Numbered from the stretch's first letter, positions 49,082-58,797 are shown. The stretch: 64,000 bases of DNA from Halopseudomonas oceani (GCF_002903165.1 NZ_PPSK01000007.1:111827-175826); one strand, 5' to 3'. Numbers and translations are program-made. Notes: generated by a model from the sequence alone, not told the origin.

Positions 49082-50853
49082 AGTTGCGGACTCAGTTGTT
49101 TCTCAGCAGCAGCGCGCTGTTGACCGTGGCGTTGGTCGGCCTGCTGGTGGGGCTGTTCGGGGTGCTGAGCCTGACCCAGTCGCAAACCTACAGTGTCGGC
49201 AGCAATATCGGCATTCTCAAAGCCTCACTCGGCATGCGGCAGGAGATAGGCAAGCAGGTCACGCTGTTGTTGTCCGAGCAGCTGGATCGCGATGCGCTGC
49301 AAGCCTCGGATCAGCAGTTCAAGGAATGGCTGGCTGAGGCCGGTGACCAGGCTACGACAGATGAAGACCGTCGGGCGGTAGCCGAGATTGGTCGTGCCTA
49401 TGCGGTGTATGACAATGTTCTTCAGCGTCCGCGCAGCATGCGTCGCGACCTATTGGTTGATGATAGCTTCAGCCGCAGCGTGGCGGCGATGCGCGACCGG
49501 ATCAACGAAGTGCAGTACCGCTATCTGGCGTACGTGGAAGAGGCAGAAACGACGGCCCACCAGCGCGCCTGGCTGATCGCGGGCTTGCTTAGCTTGATTG
49601 GGCTGGCAGTGCTGCTGCTGGGTTTGTTAACTGCGCATAGCATTGCTCAGCGCTTTGGACGGCCTATCGAGGCGCTGGCGCAGGCCGCAGACAAGATCGG
49701 GCGGGGGGACTTCAGCGTCACGCTGCCGCTATCGCCAGTCAACGAGATTAGCGCCTTGAGTCGCCGTTTTGGTGCCATGGCTGAAGCCCTGCGTCAGTTC
49801 AAGAACAGTGACCTGGAAGCCCTCCAGGCCGAGCAGCGGCGGTTGCAGGCGGTGCTCGACAGCATTGATGACGGCCTGCTGATCCTCGATCAGCAGGGCG
49901 ATGTTGATCACTTCAACCCGGTAGCCCGCCGCCAGCTCGACTGGGACTCACGTGAACTGGGGCAGACGCTTGGCCAGGCAATGGGGCGTCCTGAGCTGGA
50001 CGAGCAGGTGCGTGAAGTGCTGGCCGGGAATGCCTTTGGCAGTGAGCAGGAGGATCTGGCGGTCGAGGTGGCTGGTGAAATCCGTCTGCTGGATTACAGC
50101 CTGACGCCGGTCGTGCGTACCGACAGCTGGGTCCAGGGTGCGGTTATGGTACTGCGCGACGTCACCGAGCAACGGGCGTTCGAGCGGGTACGGCGCGAGT
50201 TTGTGCTGAGGGCATCGCATGAGCTGCGCACCCCGGTTACCGGCATGCACATGGCATTCGCTCTGCTGCAAGAGCGGTTGCAGTTTGCCGAGGGCAGCCG
50301 CGAGCGGGACCTGCTCGATACGGTAGACGAGGAAATGCGCAGGCTGGTCGACCTGATCAATGACCTGCTCAACTTTTCGCGCTACCAAAATGGCCTGCAG
50401 AAACTGGAGCTCGAACCCTGCAACCCGGTTGAGCTGGCCTCAGCCGCAGTCGCGCGTTTTCAGGCACAGGCTGAGGAGCGAGACATATCCTTGGTGCTGG
50501 AGGCCGGGGAAGAGGTGCCCCATGCGCGGCTCGACCGACTGCAGATCGAGCGGGTGCTGGATAACCTGATCGGCAATGCCTTGCGCCATAGCAACAGTGG
50601 TGGGCAGGTGGTAGTGCGAATACAGCGTCAGGGCGAGCGGGTGTTGTTCAACGTAGTCGATGACGGTGAAGGTATTGCCTACAGCCAGCAGGTACGGGTA
50701 TTTGAACCCTTTGTTCAGGTTGGTAGCAAAAAGGGCGGTGCCGGCCTGGGCCTGGCACTGTGCAAGGAGGTGGTACAGCTGCACGGTGGCCATATCGGCG
50801 TACAGTCCCGCCCAGGGGCGGGTGCACAGTTCTATTTCACGCTGCCGCTCTAG
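49078..50853 (+). CDS. kinB: Sensor histidine kinase KinB
   Basis: Inner-membrane kinase partner of AlgB. There are two transmembrane helices (about 8-30 and 162-186) around a helical periplasmic sensor. A HAMP domain (about 187-240), a PAS domain (about 255-360), HisKA with the acceptor His in RASHELRTPVTG (near residue 380), and HATPase with NLIGNALRHS and GGAGLGLALCKE follow. The length of 591 residues is close to KinB. The start ATGA overlaps the algB stop. Confidence 0.93.
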   Translation: MKLRTQLFLSSSALLTVALVGLLVGLFGVLSLTQSQTYSVGSNIGILKASLGMRQEIGKQVTLLLSEQLDRDALQASDQQFKEWLAEAGDQATTDEDRRAVAEIGRAYAVYDNVLQRPRSMRRDLLVDDSFSRSVAAMRDRINEVQYRYLAYVEEAETTAHQRAWLIAGLLSLIGLAVLLLGLLTAHSIAQRFGRPIEALAQAADKIGRGDFSVTLPLSPVNEISALSRRFGAMAEALRQFKNSDLEALQAEQRRLQAVLDSIDDGLLILDQQGDVDHFNPVARRQLDWDSRELGQTLGQAMGRPELDEQVREVLAGNAFGSEQEDLAVEVAGEIRLLDYSLTPVVRTDSWVQGAVMVLRDVTEQRAFERVRREFVLRASHELRTPVTGMHMAFALLQERLQFAEGSRERDLLDTVDEEMRRLVDLINDLLNFSRYQNGLQKLELEPCNPVELASAAVARFQAQAEERDISLVLEAGEEVPHARLDRLQIERVLDNLIGNALRHSNSGGQVVVRIQRQGERVLFNVVDDGEGIAYSQQVRVFEPFVQVGSKKGGAGLGLALCKEVVQLHGGHIGVQSRPGAGAQFYFTLPL

Positions 50854-50859
50854 GCCAGC

Positions 50860-51072
50860 CTAGCGCTTGCCCATGGAGCGACGAGTGCCGCGCGGTGGCA
50901 TGTGTACCCGCTTGGTATGCGGATCGAAGCCGGCCTTGCCTTGCTGCGGCGATGCCGCTTTGCCGGTTTGCTTGCTCGCTGCGGCGAAGAGCGCGCCGAG
51001 GCCGGTCGGTTTCGTTGCGCCGACCGATTCCGTGTTTTCATCGCTCAGGCTGTGATCGTTTTGCTCGCTCAT
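50860..51072 (-). CDS. Small hypothetical protein, 70 aa
   Basis: I do not recognise a family. The first half is acidic and Ser-rich; the C-terminal 25 residues are basic (FDPHTKRVHMPPRGTRRSMG) and look like a nucleic-acid or ribosome-binding tail. GGAGAG lies 7 bases before the ATG at 51072, which supports translation. The frame continues upstream to 51189, but that part has no ribosome site. It is convergent with kinB, 6 bases away. Confidence 0.6.
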   Translation of the reverse strand: MSEQNDHSLSDENTESVGATKPTGLGALFAAASKQTGKAASPQQGKAGFDPHTKRVHMPPRGTRRSMGKR

Positions 51073-51266
51073 TTGCGGCTCTCCGGAGGCTGGGGCGGCG
51101 AGTATAGCTGCTTGCATACGCTGCCATAAGTCCTTGTTGCTGTGCTGCCGAGATGCTGCGCGCTGCTCTCTCTGGCCGTGTTGGCACATCTGCGGCGGGA
51201 AATGGCTATGGCCGCAGCCGGTGTTTTGGCAGAATGCCGGGCTAACCTCCGCTACAGACAGTGAAC

Positions 51267-51584
51267 ATGCAGCCTATTCAGTTTGCCAACGCAGACACCC
51301 TCAGTCTTCGCCAGCTTGATGAGCTGAACAAGGCGCCCAAAGGCACCAGCTTTCGGGTTTTTCGCCGTTGTGAAGCACAGCTGCAGGAGGGGCAGGACTT
51401 CTTCTACCTTGCTGCCGACGAGCACAAGGCGCTGATTGACAGCCTCAAGGCGAGCGGGCAGATCTACGCCACTACCGTCAATCTGGTGCTGCTGACCCGC
51501 TCGGGTTATGAGCGCATGATTGCACTCAGCCGAGCAGACCAAACCAGCCAGACCCCGCCAGCAGCACCCCCATCAGCAGATTGA
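51267..51584 (+). CDS. Hypothetical protein, 105 aa
   Basis: Cytoplasmic protein without recognised domain. The segment GTSFRVFRRCEAQLQEGQDFFYL followed by YATTVNLVLLTRSGYERM resembles the small DNA-binding antirepressor-like (ORF6N/Bro) style, but this is only an impression. A GTG two codons upstream is also possible. Its last 59 bases overlap the 3' end of the convergent LysE-type gene. Confidence 0.6.
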   Translation: MQPIQFANADTLSLRQLDELNKAPKGTSFRVFRRCEAQLQEGQDFFYLAADEHKALIDSLKASGQIYATTVNLVLLTRSGYERMIALSRADQTSQTPPAAPPSAD

Positions 51585-52113
51585 AGCGGCGCATCGCAAC
51601 AGCTGAATGCAGCCAGTGCCTGGTCTTCAGACCCAGCCATGCCCAGAGCAGCATGCAGGGAATAGCCATCAGCAGGAACAGCAGAGCGAGCAGCCAGGCC
51701 GGAGCGCCGGAGGTGCTCATGAATACGCCCACGACCGCCAACGCAACCGTCCAGGGTTTGGGGTTGATTACCTGCATCAGCGCGGCTGCGCCAGCGCCGA
51801 GCGGTTTATCCGTTACCGCGTCTGGGTCCTGTGCGATCTCGGCGCTGGCGATTTTCCAGCCAAGCCAGCTTAGCCAGAGCGCTCCAGCCCAGCCCAGCAC
51901 CGCGGCGATCTCCGGTCTAGTCAGCAGGGTTACGCCGGCTCCCAGGCCGACTGCGAGCACCAGACCTGCCGATGCCAGGCAACCGCCGAACACGATTGGC
52001 AGACTGGCGCGCAGGCCGAAGCGCGCGCTACTGCTCATCGCCAGCAGATTGGTCGGGCCGGGGGTGATGGAAGCGACGAAAGCAAATACAAGAAAGGGCA
52101 ACAGGGGGCTCAA
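51526..52113 (-). CDS. LysE/RhtB-family amino acid exporter
   Basis: Inner-membrane exporter of 195 residues with about six helices. The N-terminal ASITPGPTNLLAMSSSARFG is the LysE family signature. The only sensible start is a TTG at 52113 with GGGAG 8 bases upstream. The AraC regulator gene lies 47 bases upstream on the same strand, a common pairing in which the regulator controls the exporter. Confidence 0.88.
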   Translation of the reverse strand: MSPLLPFLVFAFVASITPGPTNLLAMSSSARFGLRASLPIVFGGCLASAGLVLAVGLGAGVTLLTRPEIAAVLGWAGALWLSWLGWKIASAEIAQDPDAVTDKPLGAGAAALMQVINPKPWTVALAVVGVFMSTSGAPAWLLALLFLLMAIPCMLLWAWLGLKTRHWLHSAVAMRRFNLLMGVLLAGSGWFGLLG

Positions 52114-52160
52114 GGCGGGGTCTCCCGAAGGTGGATTCGAGAGTCAGTCTGCCGTGCGTC

Positions 52161-53003
52161 TCAGCGTCGGTCTGGAAGGCCTGTGCAGTGCTGCTGATAG
52201 TGGGCAGGCGTCAAGCCGTAGGCGCGTTTGAACCAGCGACCAAGGTGGCTCTGATCGGCAAAGCCCAGCCCGACAGCGACATTGGCGGGCGCCTTGCCCG
52301 CTGCCAGTTGCCGACGGGCTTGCGCCAGTCGCAGCTGAACAAGATAGGCGTGCGGAGCGATGCCGAATGCGGCCTTGAAGGCGCGGTTCAGGCGAAAGCG
52401 GTCCACGCCGGTCACCATCGCCAGCTCATTCAGGCCAACATCTTCGTGCAGGTGAGCGTGCAGATAGTCCCGGGCGCGCAACGCGACTTGCGGCATGCGT
52501 GGGTTCGCTTCGGTGCGCTTGCGCCAATGGGTGTGCGCGGACAGCTGGCTGAGCAGATAGTCCAGGGCGGTCTGCCGGACGATGCGCAGCTCATGTTGGT
52601 GCAGAGTCTGAAAGGTACTGGCGATGGCAAAGATCAGCTCTGGCGACTGCGCTACGGTCATGCTCATGCCCGGCACACAGTGCTCGGGTGCATCGGCAAA
52701 CAGCCCGCGTAGTTCGCGCTCCATCCAGCCTGGATCCAGATACAGCATGGAATAGGTGAAGCCGTCTTCGCTCGCTGCCTCGCCGTCATGCACCTCGCCC
52801 GGCTCGATCAGAATGACCTTGCCCGGCACACTGTCGTAACGCTGGTGTCCGCAATTAAAGCGCTGCACGCCCTGCTCGGTGTAGCCGACCAGATAGCTGT
52901 CGTGCCAGTGCGGATCGTAGGCGTGGCCCTCGAAATGGGCACGAATCGTCTCAATGCCGGTATCGGCATCCTGCTTGAGATCGATCCAGTTGCTGCTCTT
53001 CAT
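52161..53003 (-). CDS. AraC-family regulator
   Basis: Transcription regulator with an N-terminal cupin-like sensor (HWHDSYLVGYTEQGVQRF) and a C-terminal double helix-turn-helix (ELAMVTGVDRFRLNRAFKAAFG, then VAVGLGFADQSHLGRWFKRAYGLTP). It is 280 residues from the ATG at 53003; a GTG two codons earlier is possible. It probably controls the LysE exporter downstream. Confidence 0.88.
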   Translation of the reverse strand: MKSSNWIDLKQDADTGIETIRAHFEGHAYDPHWHDSYLVGYTEQGVQRFNCGHQRYDSVPGKVILIEPGEVHDGEAASEDGFTYSMLYLDPGWMERELRGLFADAPEHCVPGMSMTVAQSPELIFAIASTFQTLHQHELRIVRQTALDYLLSQLSAHTHWRKRTEANPRMPQVALRARDYLHAHLHEDVGLNELAMVTGVDRFRLNRAFKAAFGIAPHAYLVQLRLAQARRQLAAGKAPANVAVGLGFADQSHLGRWFKRAYGLTPAHYQQHCTGLPDRR

Positions 53004-53112
53004 GCGCACGGCTTCGGGTGACGGGTGTCAGTGCAGCATAACGCAGTGTTTGCGGGTGTCTGGAAGATTTGTGCACAGCAGCCCATGTTTCTTGGGGTGC
53101 TGTGCAGAGAGA

Positions 53113-53691
53113 TTAGCGCTCCTGTGCCTTAACCCATTTGGACACGCTTGGCGGGGTATAGCTGCGGACCTTGTCGAGCAGGGTGTTTACTTCGCCGTCA
53201 ACGATCAGCATGTCGCGGTAGGGCTGGCGCATAAAGCCTTCGGTGACGGCGTGGTTGAGGAACTCGATCAGCTTGTCGTAGTAACCGGCGGCGTTGAACA
53301 GGGCGCAGGGTTTCTGGTGGTGACCGAGTTGGCCCCAGGTCCAAACCTCGAACAGTTCTTCAAAGGTGCCGACGCCACCGGGCAGGGCGATAAAGCCATC
53401 CGACAGGTCGGCCATCATGGCCTTGCGCTCGTGCATGGAGCCGACTTCGTGCAGGGTGGTCAGGCCTTCGTGGGCGAGTTCGCGTTCAACCAGATGACGC
53501 GGGATCACGCCGATCACCTCTCCGCCAGCGGCCAGTGCAGCGTCGGCAACGGCACCCATCAGACCGACCTGAGCACCACCATAGACCAGGCCAATACCGG
53601 CGTTGGCTAGCGCGGTGCCGAGCTGTTGGGCGGCGGTAAGATACTCGGGGTTGTTACCGGGGCTGGACCCGCAGAAAACGCACAGACGCAT
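53113..53691 (-). CDS. LOG family protein (nucleoside 5'-monophosphate phosphoribohydrolase)
   Basis: Rossmann-fold protein of 192 residues with the LOG signature ALPGGVGTFEELFEVWTWGQLG and the N-terminal VFCGSSPG. Members release bases from nucleoside monophosphates, including cytokinin precursors. AGGAG lies 5 bases before the ATG. Upstream it carries a TAAGAT -10-like box and a copy of the 20-base palindrome also found before the SatD operon. Confidence 0.9.
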   Translation of the reverse strand: MRLCVFCGSSPGNNPEYLTAAQQLGTALANAGIGLVYGGAQVGLMGAVADAALAAGGEVIGVIPRHLVERELAHEGLTTLHEVGSMHERKAMMADLSDGFIALPGGVGTFEELFEVWTWGQLGHHQKPCALFNAAGYYDKLIEFLNHAVTEGFMRQPYRDMLIVDGEVNTLLDKVRSYTPPSVSKWVKAQER

Positions 53692-53770
53692 GGGCTCTCC
53701 TGATGAGCTGAGGGGCGGGGAACGCTCAATGCAAGAGCGTCGTGAGGGCTGTCGATCTTACCCCCGCGAG

Positions 53771-53790
53771 GCTAATTTTTCCAGATTAGT
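53771..53790. promoter_or_regulatory. Inverted repeat, candidate SatD-type operator, copy 1
   Basis: GCTAATTTTTCCAGATTAGT: 6-base arms with 8-base spacing, one mismatch. It is 80 bases upstream of the LOG gene and covers the probable -35 (TGGAAA on the minus strand). It shares arms, spacing and the TTTTC centre with the element at 55181. Confidence 0.55.
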
Positions 53791-53799
53791 CTGGTGCGG

Positions 53800-54528
53800 C
53801 TAACTGGTGATAAGCACGCGTGTTGCCAGCCCGGCGGCGATGCTGAAACCGAAACTGAGGAGCGTCCCCAGCAGGACATACTCGGACACCGGCCGTTTGG
53901 CCTGGCGGGTATCGTTGAAGCGCATGATGCTTTTGGCTGCGAGCAGAAAGCCGATAGCAGACCACTGCCCCATAACCACAAAGGCAAAGATCAGCATACG
54001 CTCCAGAAAACCGATCAGTCGGCCTGCCTGTTTCAGCGAGCGCTCATCCTGCAGGTCGTTGTGGTTGAGCCACGGGGTCAGAATCAAAGCGATCAGCGTT
54101 GAGGTGGGATGCAGGAGAAACAGTGCTGCCAGCAGTATTATCAGCACGTCCGGCTGAAGCAGCGCCGAGGCGCTCTCTACCAGTGCGTCCCAGCGACCGG
54201 TTGCACCGCTCCAGAGTAAAACCAGGACGGCGATTGGCAGTATCTGGCCCAGCAGCAGGCTGGTTGCAAAACGTGGCGGCCTGGTGATGCGTTGATGTTC
54301 CAGAATCAACTGGCTGACCAGTACGATAACGAAGGCCAGCAGCGCGGTTGTCAGACTCTGCGACAGCAGCAGAACAGCCGTCGCCACGGCCAGCGGCAAT
54401 GCCTTGAGCATCAACCATGCCCGTTGCTGTGTCCTGGTTGCCTGCTCCGGCAGTGGCCGGGCGCTGGCCCAGAGGCTACTCAGCATGTGCAACACCAGCA
54501 TCAGCGGCAGCAGTACGTTATCGGCCAT
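53800..54528 (-). CDS. DUF3307-family membrane protein
   Basis: Multi-span inner-membrane protein of 242 residues with about seven helices. The C-terminal third (GRLIGFLERMLIFAFVVMGQ and AAKSIMRFND) matches the DUF3307 family that is often encoded next to SatD proteins. Its start overlaps the satD stop by 11 bases, so the two are co-translated. Function unknown; the pairing suggests a nucleic-acid- or stress-responsive membrane module. Confidence 0.8.
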   Translation of the reverse strand: MADNVLLPLMLVLHMLSSLWASARPLPEQATRTQQRAWLMLKALPLAVATAVLLLSQSLTTALLAFVIVLVSQLILEHQRITRPPRFATSLLLGQILPIAVLVLLWSGATGRWDALVESASALLQPDVLIILLAALFLLHPTSTLIALILTPWLNHNDLQDERSLKQAGRLIGFLERMLIFAFVVMGQWSAIGFLLAAKSIMRFNDTRQAKRPVSEYVLLGTLLSFGFSIAAGLATRVLITS

Positions 54529-55138
54529 CGGTGAGTTCCTGAATCCATTCGCGGCTGCGGGTAAGGTAGCGGTCGATCAGCGGGGCCTCGGCGCGTTGCA
54601 GCGCCTTATGTACGGTGACCTGGGACTTGCCGACCTGCTCGGCCAGCGCTTTTTGACTGGTGTTGGTGGTCGCGTGTAGCCACCAGGTTTCGGCCTCTAC
54701 CCGTGTCCACTGATCAATGATGCGGGCGACAAACGCGGTCGGCAGCTCGGCGCGGTCGAGTAGGGTGGCATCGTGAGTGAACAGGCCAAGCGTTTCCTTT
54801 TTCATGCTGTCGAGCCCCTGGCCCGACAGGACAAAGGCTTCCCCGTAGCGGTTGCCTTCCGGCGCGGGGCCTATGCCGATGGCTATGCGTGCGTCGTAGC
54901 GCGCGTGCTCGGGGCTGGCGGCAATCAGGGCTGCCCGCAGCAGCAGCGCGCAGCGCATGGCGTCAGTGGCTGTTTCGAGTGTCAGTTGGAAGCCGTCGCC
55001 GCGGTAAATCTCATGGCTAAAGGTACAGACGTCAAGCAACTGCTCCAGTACCTTTCGTAGCTGATTGATGTATTCCTGCGTATTCTCGACACCTTGAGAG
55101 TCGATCAGATCGCCGGTGAGTACGGCTGCAATGGTCAT
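54518..55138 (-). CDS. SatD-family protein with C-terminal helix-turn-helix
   Basis: SatD-family protein (206 residues). The N-terminal domain starts AAVLTGDLIDSQ and includes IYRGDGFQLTL, a nucleotide cyclase-like fold. The C-terminal part (SQKALAEQVGKSQVTVHKAL) is a clear helix-turn-helix. SatD was named in the acid tolerance locus of Streptococcus mutans. The ATG at 55138 with AGAGG 6 bases upstream is preferred; the frame extends to an ATG at 55156. It is followed directly by the DUF3307 gene. A perfect palindrome over the -35 region suggests autoregulation. Confidence 0.82.
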   Translation of the reverse strand: MTIAAVLTGDLIDSQGVENTQEYINQLRKVLEQLLDVCTFSHEIYRGDGFQLTLETATDAMRCALLLRAALIAASPEHARYDARIAIGIGPAPEGNRYGEAFVLSGQGLDSMKKETLGLFTHDATLLDRAELPTAFVARIIDQWTRVEAETWWLHATTNTSQKALAEQVGKSQVTVHKALQRAEAPLIDRYLTRSREWIQELTDGR

Positions 55139-55180
55139 AAGAGGCCTCTGGGTCATCTGTGCTGACGTTATCCTTTAAAT

Positions 55181-55200
55181 GCTAATTTTTCAATATTAGC
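55181..55200. promoter_or_regulatory. Inverted repeat, candidate SatD-type operator, copy 2
   Basis: GCTAATTTTTCAATATTAGC: perfect 6-base arms around 8 bases. On the minus strand the centre supplies a TTGAAA -35-like hexamer, with GATAAC about 15 bases downstream. It starts 43 bases before the satD start codon. Confidence 0.6.
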
Positions 55201-55304
55201 CTTTAGGGGGTAATTTTTTTTGCTTGCGCTGGCCTGATGTGGAAAAGAGGGAGGGCGGAGCCCTCAGCTGCTATCCGATAGCTGAACAACAGGAAGGAGT
55301 CGCC

Positions 55305-55712
55305 ATGATTACCGGAAGTTGCCTGTGTGGTGGTATTCGTTTTGAGATTGATCAACCGCTGGCACCGATTCAGGTCTGCCACTGTGGCCAATGCCGCAAG
55401 GCACAGGGCACCGCTTTCGCCACCAATATTCCCGTAGCTGAGGCGCACTTTCGGCTGCAGGAAGGTGCTGAGTTGCTCAGAAGCTATAGCTCGTCACCGG
55501 GTAAACAGCGCTGTTTTTGCGACCGCTGCGGCTCACCGATCTATAGCTGCCACGAGCAGGTTCCGGGCGTGCTGAGGGTGCGTGCCGGGATACTGGATGG
55601 TGAGCTGGAGAGCAGAATGCAGGCGCACTTTTTCACCGCACACAAGGCCAACTGGTTCGAGATCAACGATGATCTGCCATGCTTTGCTGGACGGGCGCCT
55701 GCGGCGGAGTGA
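55305..55712 (+). CDS. GFA-family protein (glutathione-dependent formaldehyde-activating fold)
   Basis: Small zinc protein of 135 residues. Cysteine patterns GSCLCGG, CHCGQCRKAQGT and CDRCGSPIYS supply the two zinc sites of the family. AGGAAGGAG lies just before the ATG at 55305. GFA proteins are related to Gfa of Paracoccus, but most, like this one, are of unknown substrate. It is the first of three closely spaced plus-strand genes. Confidence 0.87.
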   Translation: MITGSCLCGGIRFEIDQPLAPIQVCHCGQCRKAQGTAFATNIPVAEAHFRLQEGAELLRSYSSSPGKQRCFCDRCGSPIYSCHEQVPGVLRVRAGILDGELESRMQAHFFTAHKANWFEINDDLPCFAGRAPAAE

Positions 55713-55718
55713 TGGGCC

Positions 55719-55979
55719 ATGCTTGAGTTGCTGGAAGCACTGGCGCGCGGGCTACTATTGCTCGGACGGTTGATGCTGGAGGCCGGCGCGGTGCTGGATA
55801 TCAGCCTGCGCATACCGGGGCGCTGGCTGTTGCGTTGCCTGTGGCCACCGCATTGGTTCAAGCCGCACATTTATCGCGGTTGGCTGGAGAGTGCGGCTGG
55901 CATGGTGTTTTGGTTAGTGTTGGCACTGTCGCTGTATTATCTGGACCAGAATCTGTCTACCTGGATGTCATTGGAATAG
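55719..55979 (+). CDS. Small hypothetical membrane protein, 86 aa
   Basis: No family recognised. The N-terminal half is amphipathic and Leu-rich, and a transmembrane helix lies at about 60-77 (AAGMVFWLVLALSLYYLD). It begins 6 bases after the GFA gene stop and ends 2 bases before paiB, so it is translated within an operon. The start context is poor (GGGCC before the ATG). Confidence 0.6.
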   Translation: MLELLEALARGLLLLGRLMLEAGAVLDISLRIPGRWLLRCLWPPHWFKPHIYRGWLESAAGMVFWLVLALSLYYLDQNLSTWMSLE

Positions 55980-55981
55980 CC

Positions 55982-56614
55982 ATGTACTTGCCCGCTCACT
56001 TTGCCGAGACCCGCAGCGCAGAACTTCACGCGCTGATCAATGCCAATCCGCTTGGCGCGCTGGTGACCTGTGGGCCGAGCGGGCTGGACGCCAATCACCT
56101 TCCTTTCGAATTACTGGCCGAGCAGGGCGAGCACGGCACGTTGCAGGCGCATCTGGCGCGGGCGAACCCGCTGGTCGAGCAGATCGTCGACGGTATGAGC
56201 GTGCTGGTCATCTTTCAGGGACCGCAGGCTTATATTTCGCCCAACTGGTACCCGAGCAAACAGGCGTCGCATCGTCAGGTGCCTACCTGGAACTATCAGG
56301 TGGTGCACGCGCATGGCCGTATCCGCCTGCGTGACGACGAGCGTTATGTCCGTGGTGTGGTCGCGCGGCTGACCCGCGAGCATGAAGCGGCCTCTGGGCA
56401 GCAACGCCCCTGGAAAATGACTGACTCCAGCCCTGAGTACATCAACCAGATGCTGGCGGCCATCGTCGGAATCGAAATCGAGATTGAGCGGCTGATCGGC
56501 AAGTTCAAGCTGAGCCAAAACAAGACGCCGGAGGATGTGGCTGGTGCCGCAGCGGCGCTTGCAACTGGCGGGCATCACGATTTGGCCAGGGCGATGGGCA
56601 AATCAACGCCCTGA
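55982..56614 (+). CDS. PaiB-type FMN-binding negative regulator
   Basis: Protein of 210 residues in the PaiB family, which has the FMN-binding split barrel fold. The N-terminus MYLPAHFAE and the central YISPNWYPSKQASHRQVPTWNY are family hallmarks. In Bacillus subtilis PaiB affects sporulation and protease genes; in other bacteria its role is open, and the label 'transcription regulator' is historical. It ends an apparent three-gene operon. The start at 55982 is fixed by the conserved N-terminus. Confidence 0.87.
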   Translation: MYLPAHFAETRSAELHALINANPLGALVTCGPSGLDANHLPFELLAEQGEHGTLQAHLARANPLVEQIVDGMSVLVIFQGPQAYISPNWYPSKQASHRQVPTWNYQVVHAHGRIRLRDDERYVRGVVARLTREHEAASGQQRPWKMTDSSPEYINQMLAAIVGIEIEIERLIGKFKLSQNKTPEDVAGAAAALATGGHHDLARAMGKSTP

Positions 56615-56799
56615 CGCCTGCGATTGGCGAGTGACTCAGGAAGCCCTTTTTGGCTCGAAAAGCGGCACGTTAGCCCTGAACTGGTGCGCAATAGAGCCGT
56701 TTGTGGCGGTCAGGGCCGGTAACTGCGTGGCAAAGTAATGGCACTCTTCTTGCTGAGACATCTGCCCATTCAGTCAGGTTTTCCTCAGGGTCCGCCATC

Positions 56800-58797
56800 A
56801 TGTTGTCCATGCTCCGTAATCTGTCCATGCGCGGTAAATTACTGTTGCTCATCCTGCCTGCGTTGGCGGGTACGTTGTATTTTTCCGGCTCCACCGTCGC
56901 TGATCGCTACACGCATCTGAAGAGCACCGAGTCTTCTCAGGCCTTGTTCGATCTGGTGCTGACCGCCGACCCTGCGTTGGAAAACCTGCAGAAGGAGCGT
57001 GGCCTGACGGCGCTGTTCATCGCCAGCGGTGGTGCCGATGGCCGGGTGGTCGAGCGACTGGAAGGGCAGCGCGCGGCGACGGATGCCAGCCTCGCCGAGC
57101 TGCGCTCTGCCATGGCCGCGCTAGAAGGACGCGAGCGCACGGTTGTGGCTGCGCAGCTGGGCTTGATTAACGAGGCACTGGATACGCTGGCACCATTGCG
57201 TGAGCGTGTGATCAACGAAGACGTTGATGCGGACCAGTCCTATCAAGTCTTTACCACTGCGGTCGAGCGCTTGATCGCGCTGATCCCCGAGATTCTGCTG
57301 CACTCCAACGAACCGCGTCTGACGCGCATGATGGGGGCTTTTCTGGCGCTGACCGAAGCGACTGAGTGGGGCGCACGCGAAATGGCCGCCGGGGCGCAGG
57401 TGCTGAGTGAGGGCACTGTATCGCTGACGTTGGTGAGCAAGGTCAGTGCTGCCGGTGCACGCAGTCAGGCGTTGCTTGATTCGGCGGCGGATTTGATCGG
57501 CCCGACCCTGCAGGGCCAGTTGGAAGCCTTGCAGCAGCGGCCTGAAAACGCTGCCTTTGCCGCATTGCGCAGCCGGCTGATTGGCTCCGAGTACGGTTTT
57601 CTCGGCATGGCCAACATTGAGTGGTTCGATAGCGCCAGCCAGGCGGGTGACGGTGTCTATCAGATCAAGCAGCAATTGGCTGCGGATATGGAGCGGGGGA
57701 CCGAGCTGGTCTTGAGTGGTGCCCGGTCGCAGCTGCGTCGTGCAGCGATTATTGGTTGCGTGGTCATTGGCTCGGTGCTGCTGCTGGCTTTGCTGATCAT
57801 CATGGGCGTATCCAGTCAGGTGAACCAATTGCTTGGTGATTTTCGTCAGGTGATGGAGCGCAAGGACCTGTCGGTGCGTACCCGGGTTTGCTCAAAGGAC
57901 GAGATGGGGCTGATTGGCACGGCGCTGAATGGCCTGATCGAGAGCTTCTCCGGAGCGCTCAGCCAGATTGACGAAACCAGCGTCCGGCTAGCCTCCGCCT
58001 CGGAGCAGACCCGCGCAACGGCCAGTCAGAACTCCGATCAGGTAGGCCATCAGCAGACGCTGGTCGATCAGGTGGCGGCGGCAGCGGAGGAGATGTCCAG
58101 CACCTCGGAAGAGATCTCGCGTAATACCCAGCAGGTGGCTGAGGCAGCGCAGCACGCATCCGCCCGCAATGAAGCCGGCCGACGGGTTGTGCAGGAGAGT
58201 GTTGGCCGCATTCGTCATCTGGCGAATGCCATCGAACAGGTCAACGGCCAGATGGAGCGGCTACAAACGAGCAGTGAGTCCATGACTCGGGTTATCGACG
58301 TGATCAAGGCGGTGGCTGATCAGACCAACCTGCTGGCGCTCAACGCAGCGATTGAAGCGGCCAGGGCGGGTGAGCACGGCCGCGGCTTTGCCGTGGTTGC
58401 CGATGAGGTGCGTAACCTGGCACGGCAGACCCACGACTCCACCGTTGAAATCGAAAGCATGATCAGTGGTTTCCGGGACATCACCGACAGCGTTCGCGGC
58501 GCGGTAACCGATAGCCACAAGCTCGCCAACCTCAGTGCCGACGAAGCCGCGAAACTGGAAGACACCCTGGCCGCTATTCTGCAGGATGTTGACCGCATTT
58601 CTGGTATGTCTTCACAGATCGCCGCTGCTGCTGAACAGCAGGTGGCGGTAACACGCGATATCTCGCGCAGCATGAGTTCGGTGCGGGAAACCTCGCTGCA
58701 GACCCTTAGCGGCTCGCGGGAAATTTCCCAGGTGACTGACAGTCAGGCGCAGCTGGCCGGTGAGTTGCAGGCCTTGGCGCAGGGTTTCAGGGTCTAG
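56800..58797 (+). CDS. Methyl-accepting chemotaxis protein with NIT sensor domain
   Basis: Chemoreceptor of 665 residues. TM1 is about 10-30 and TM2 about 312-334. The large periplasmic region is a NIT-type domain, with the typical [18 protein letters not shown] near residue 60; NIT domains are associated with nitrate or nitrite sensing. A HAMP segment, then the signalling domain with [22 protein letters not shown] follow. The ATG at 56800 is followed by another at 56809; the AGGG site is 10 bases upstream. It may guide movement to respiratory substrates. Confidence 0.88.
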   Translation: MLSMLRNLSMRGKLLLLILPALAGTLYFSGSTVADRYTHLKSTESSQALFDLVLTADPALENLQKERGLTALFIASGGADGRVVERLEGQRAATDASLAELRSAMAALEGRERTVVAAQLGLINEALDTLAPLRERVINEDVDADQSYQVFTTAVERLIALIPEILLHSNEPRLTRMMGAFLALTEATEWGAREMAAGAQVLSEGTVSLTLVSKVSAAGARSQALLDSAADLIGPTLQGQLEALQQRPENAAFAALRSRLIGSEYGFLGMANIEWFDSASQAGDGVYQIKQQLAADMERGTELVLSGARSQLRRAAIIGCVVIGSVLLLALLIIMGVSSQVNQLLGDFRQVMERKDLSVRTRVCSKDEMGLIGTALNGLIESFSGALSQIDETSVRLASASEQTRATASQNSDQVGHQQTLVDQVAAAAEEMSSTSEEISRNTQQVAEAAQHASARNEAGRRVVQESVGRIRHLANAIEQVNGQMERLQTSSESMTRVIDVIKAVADQTNLLALNAAIEAARAGEHGRGFAVVADEVRNLARQTHDSTVEIESMISGFRDITDSVRGAVTDSHKLANLSADEAAKLEDTLAAILQDVDRISGMSSQIAAAAEQQVAVTRDISRSMSSVRETSLQTLSGSREISQVTDSQAQLAGELQALAQGFRV

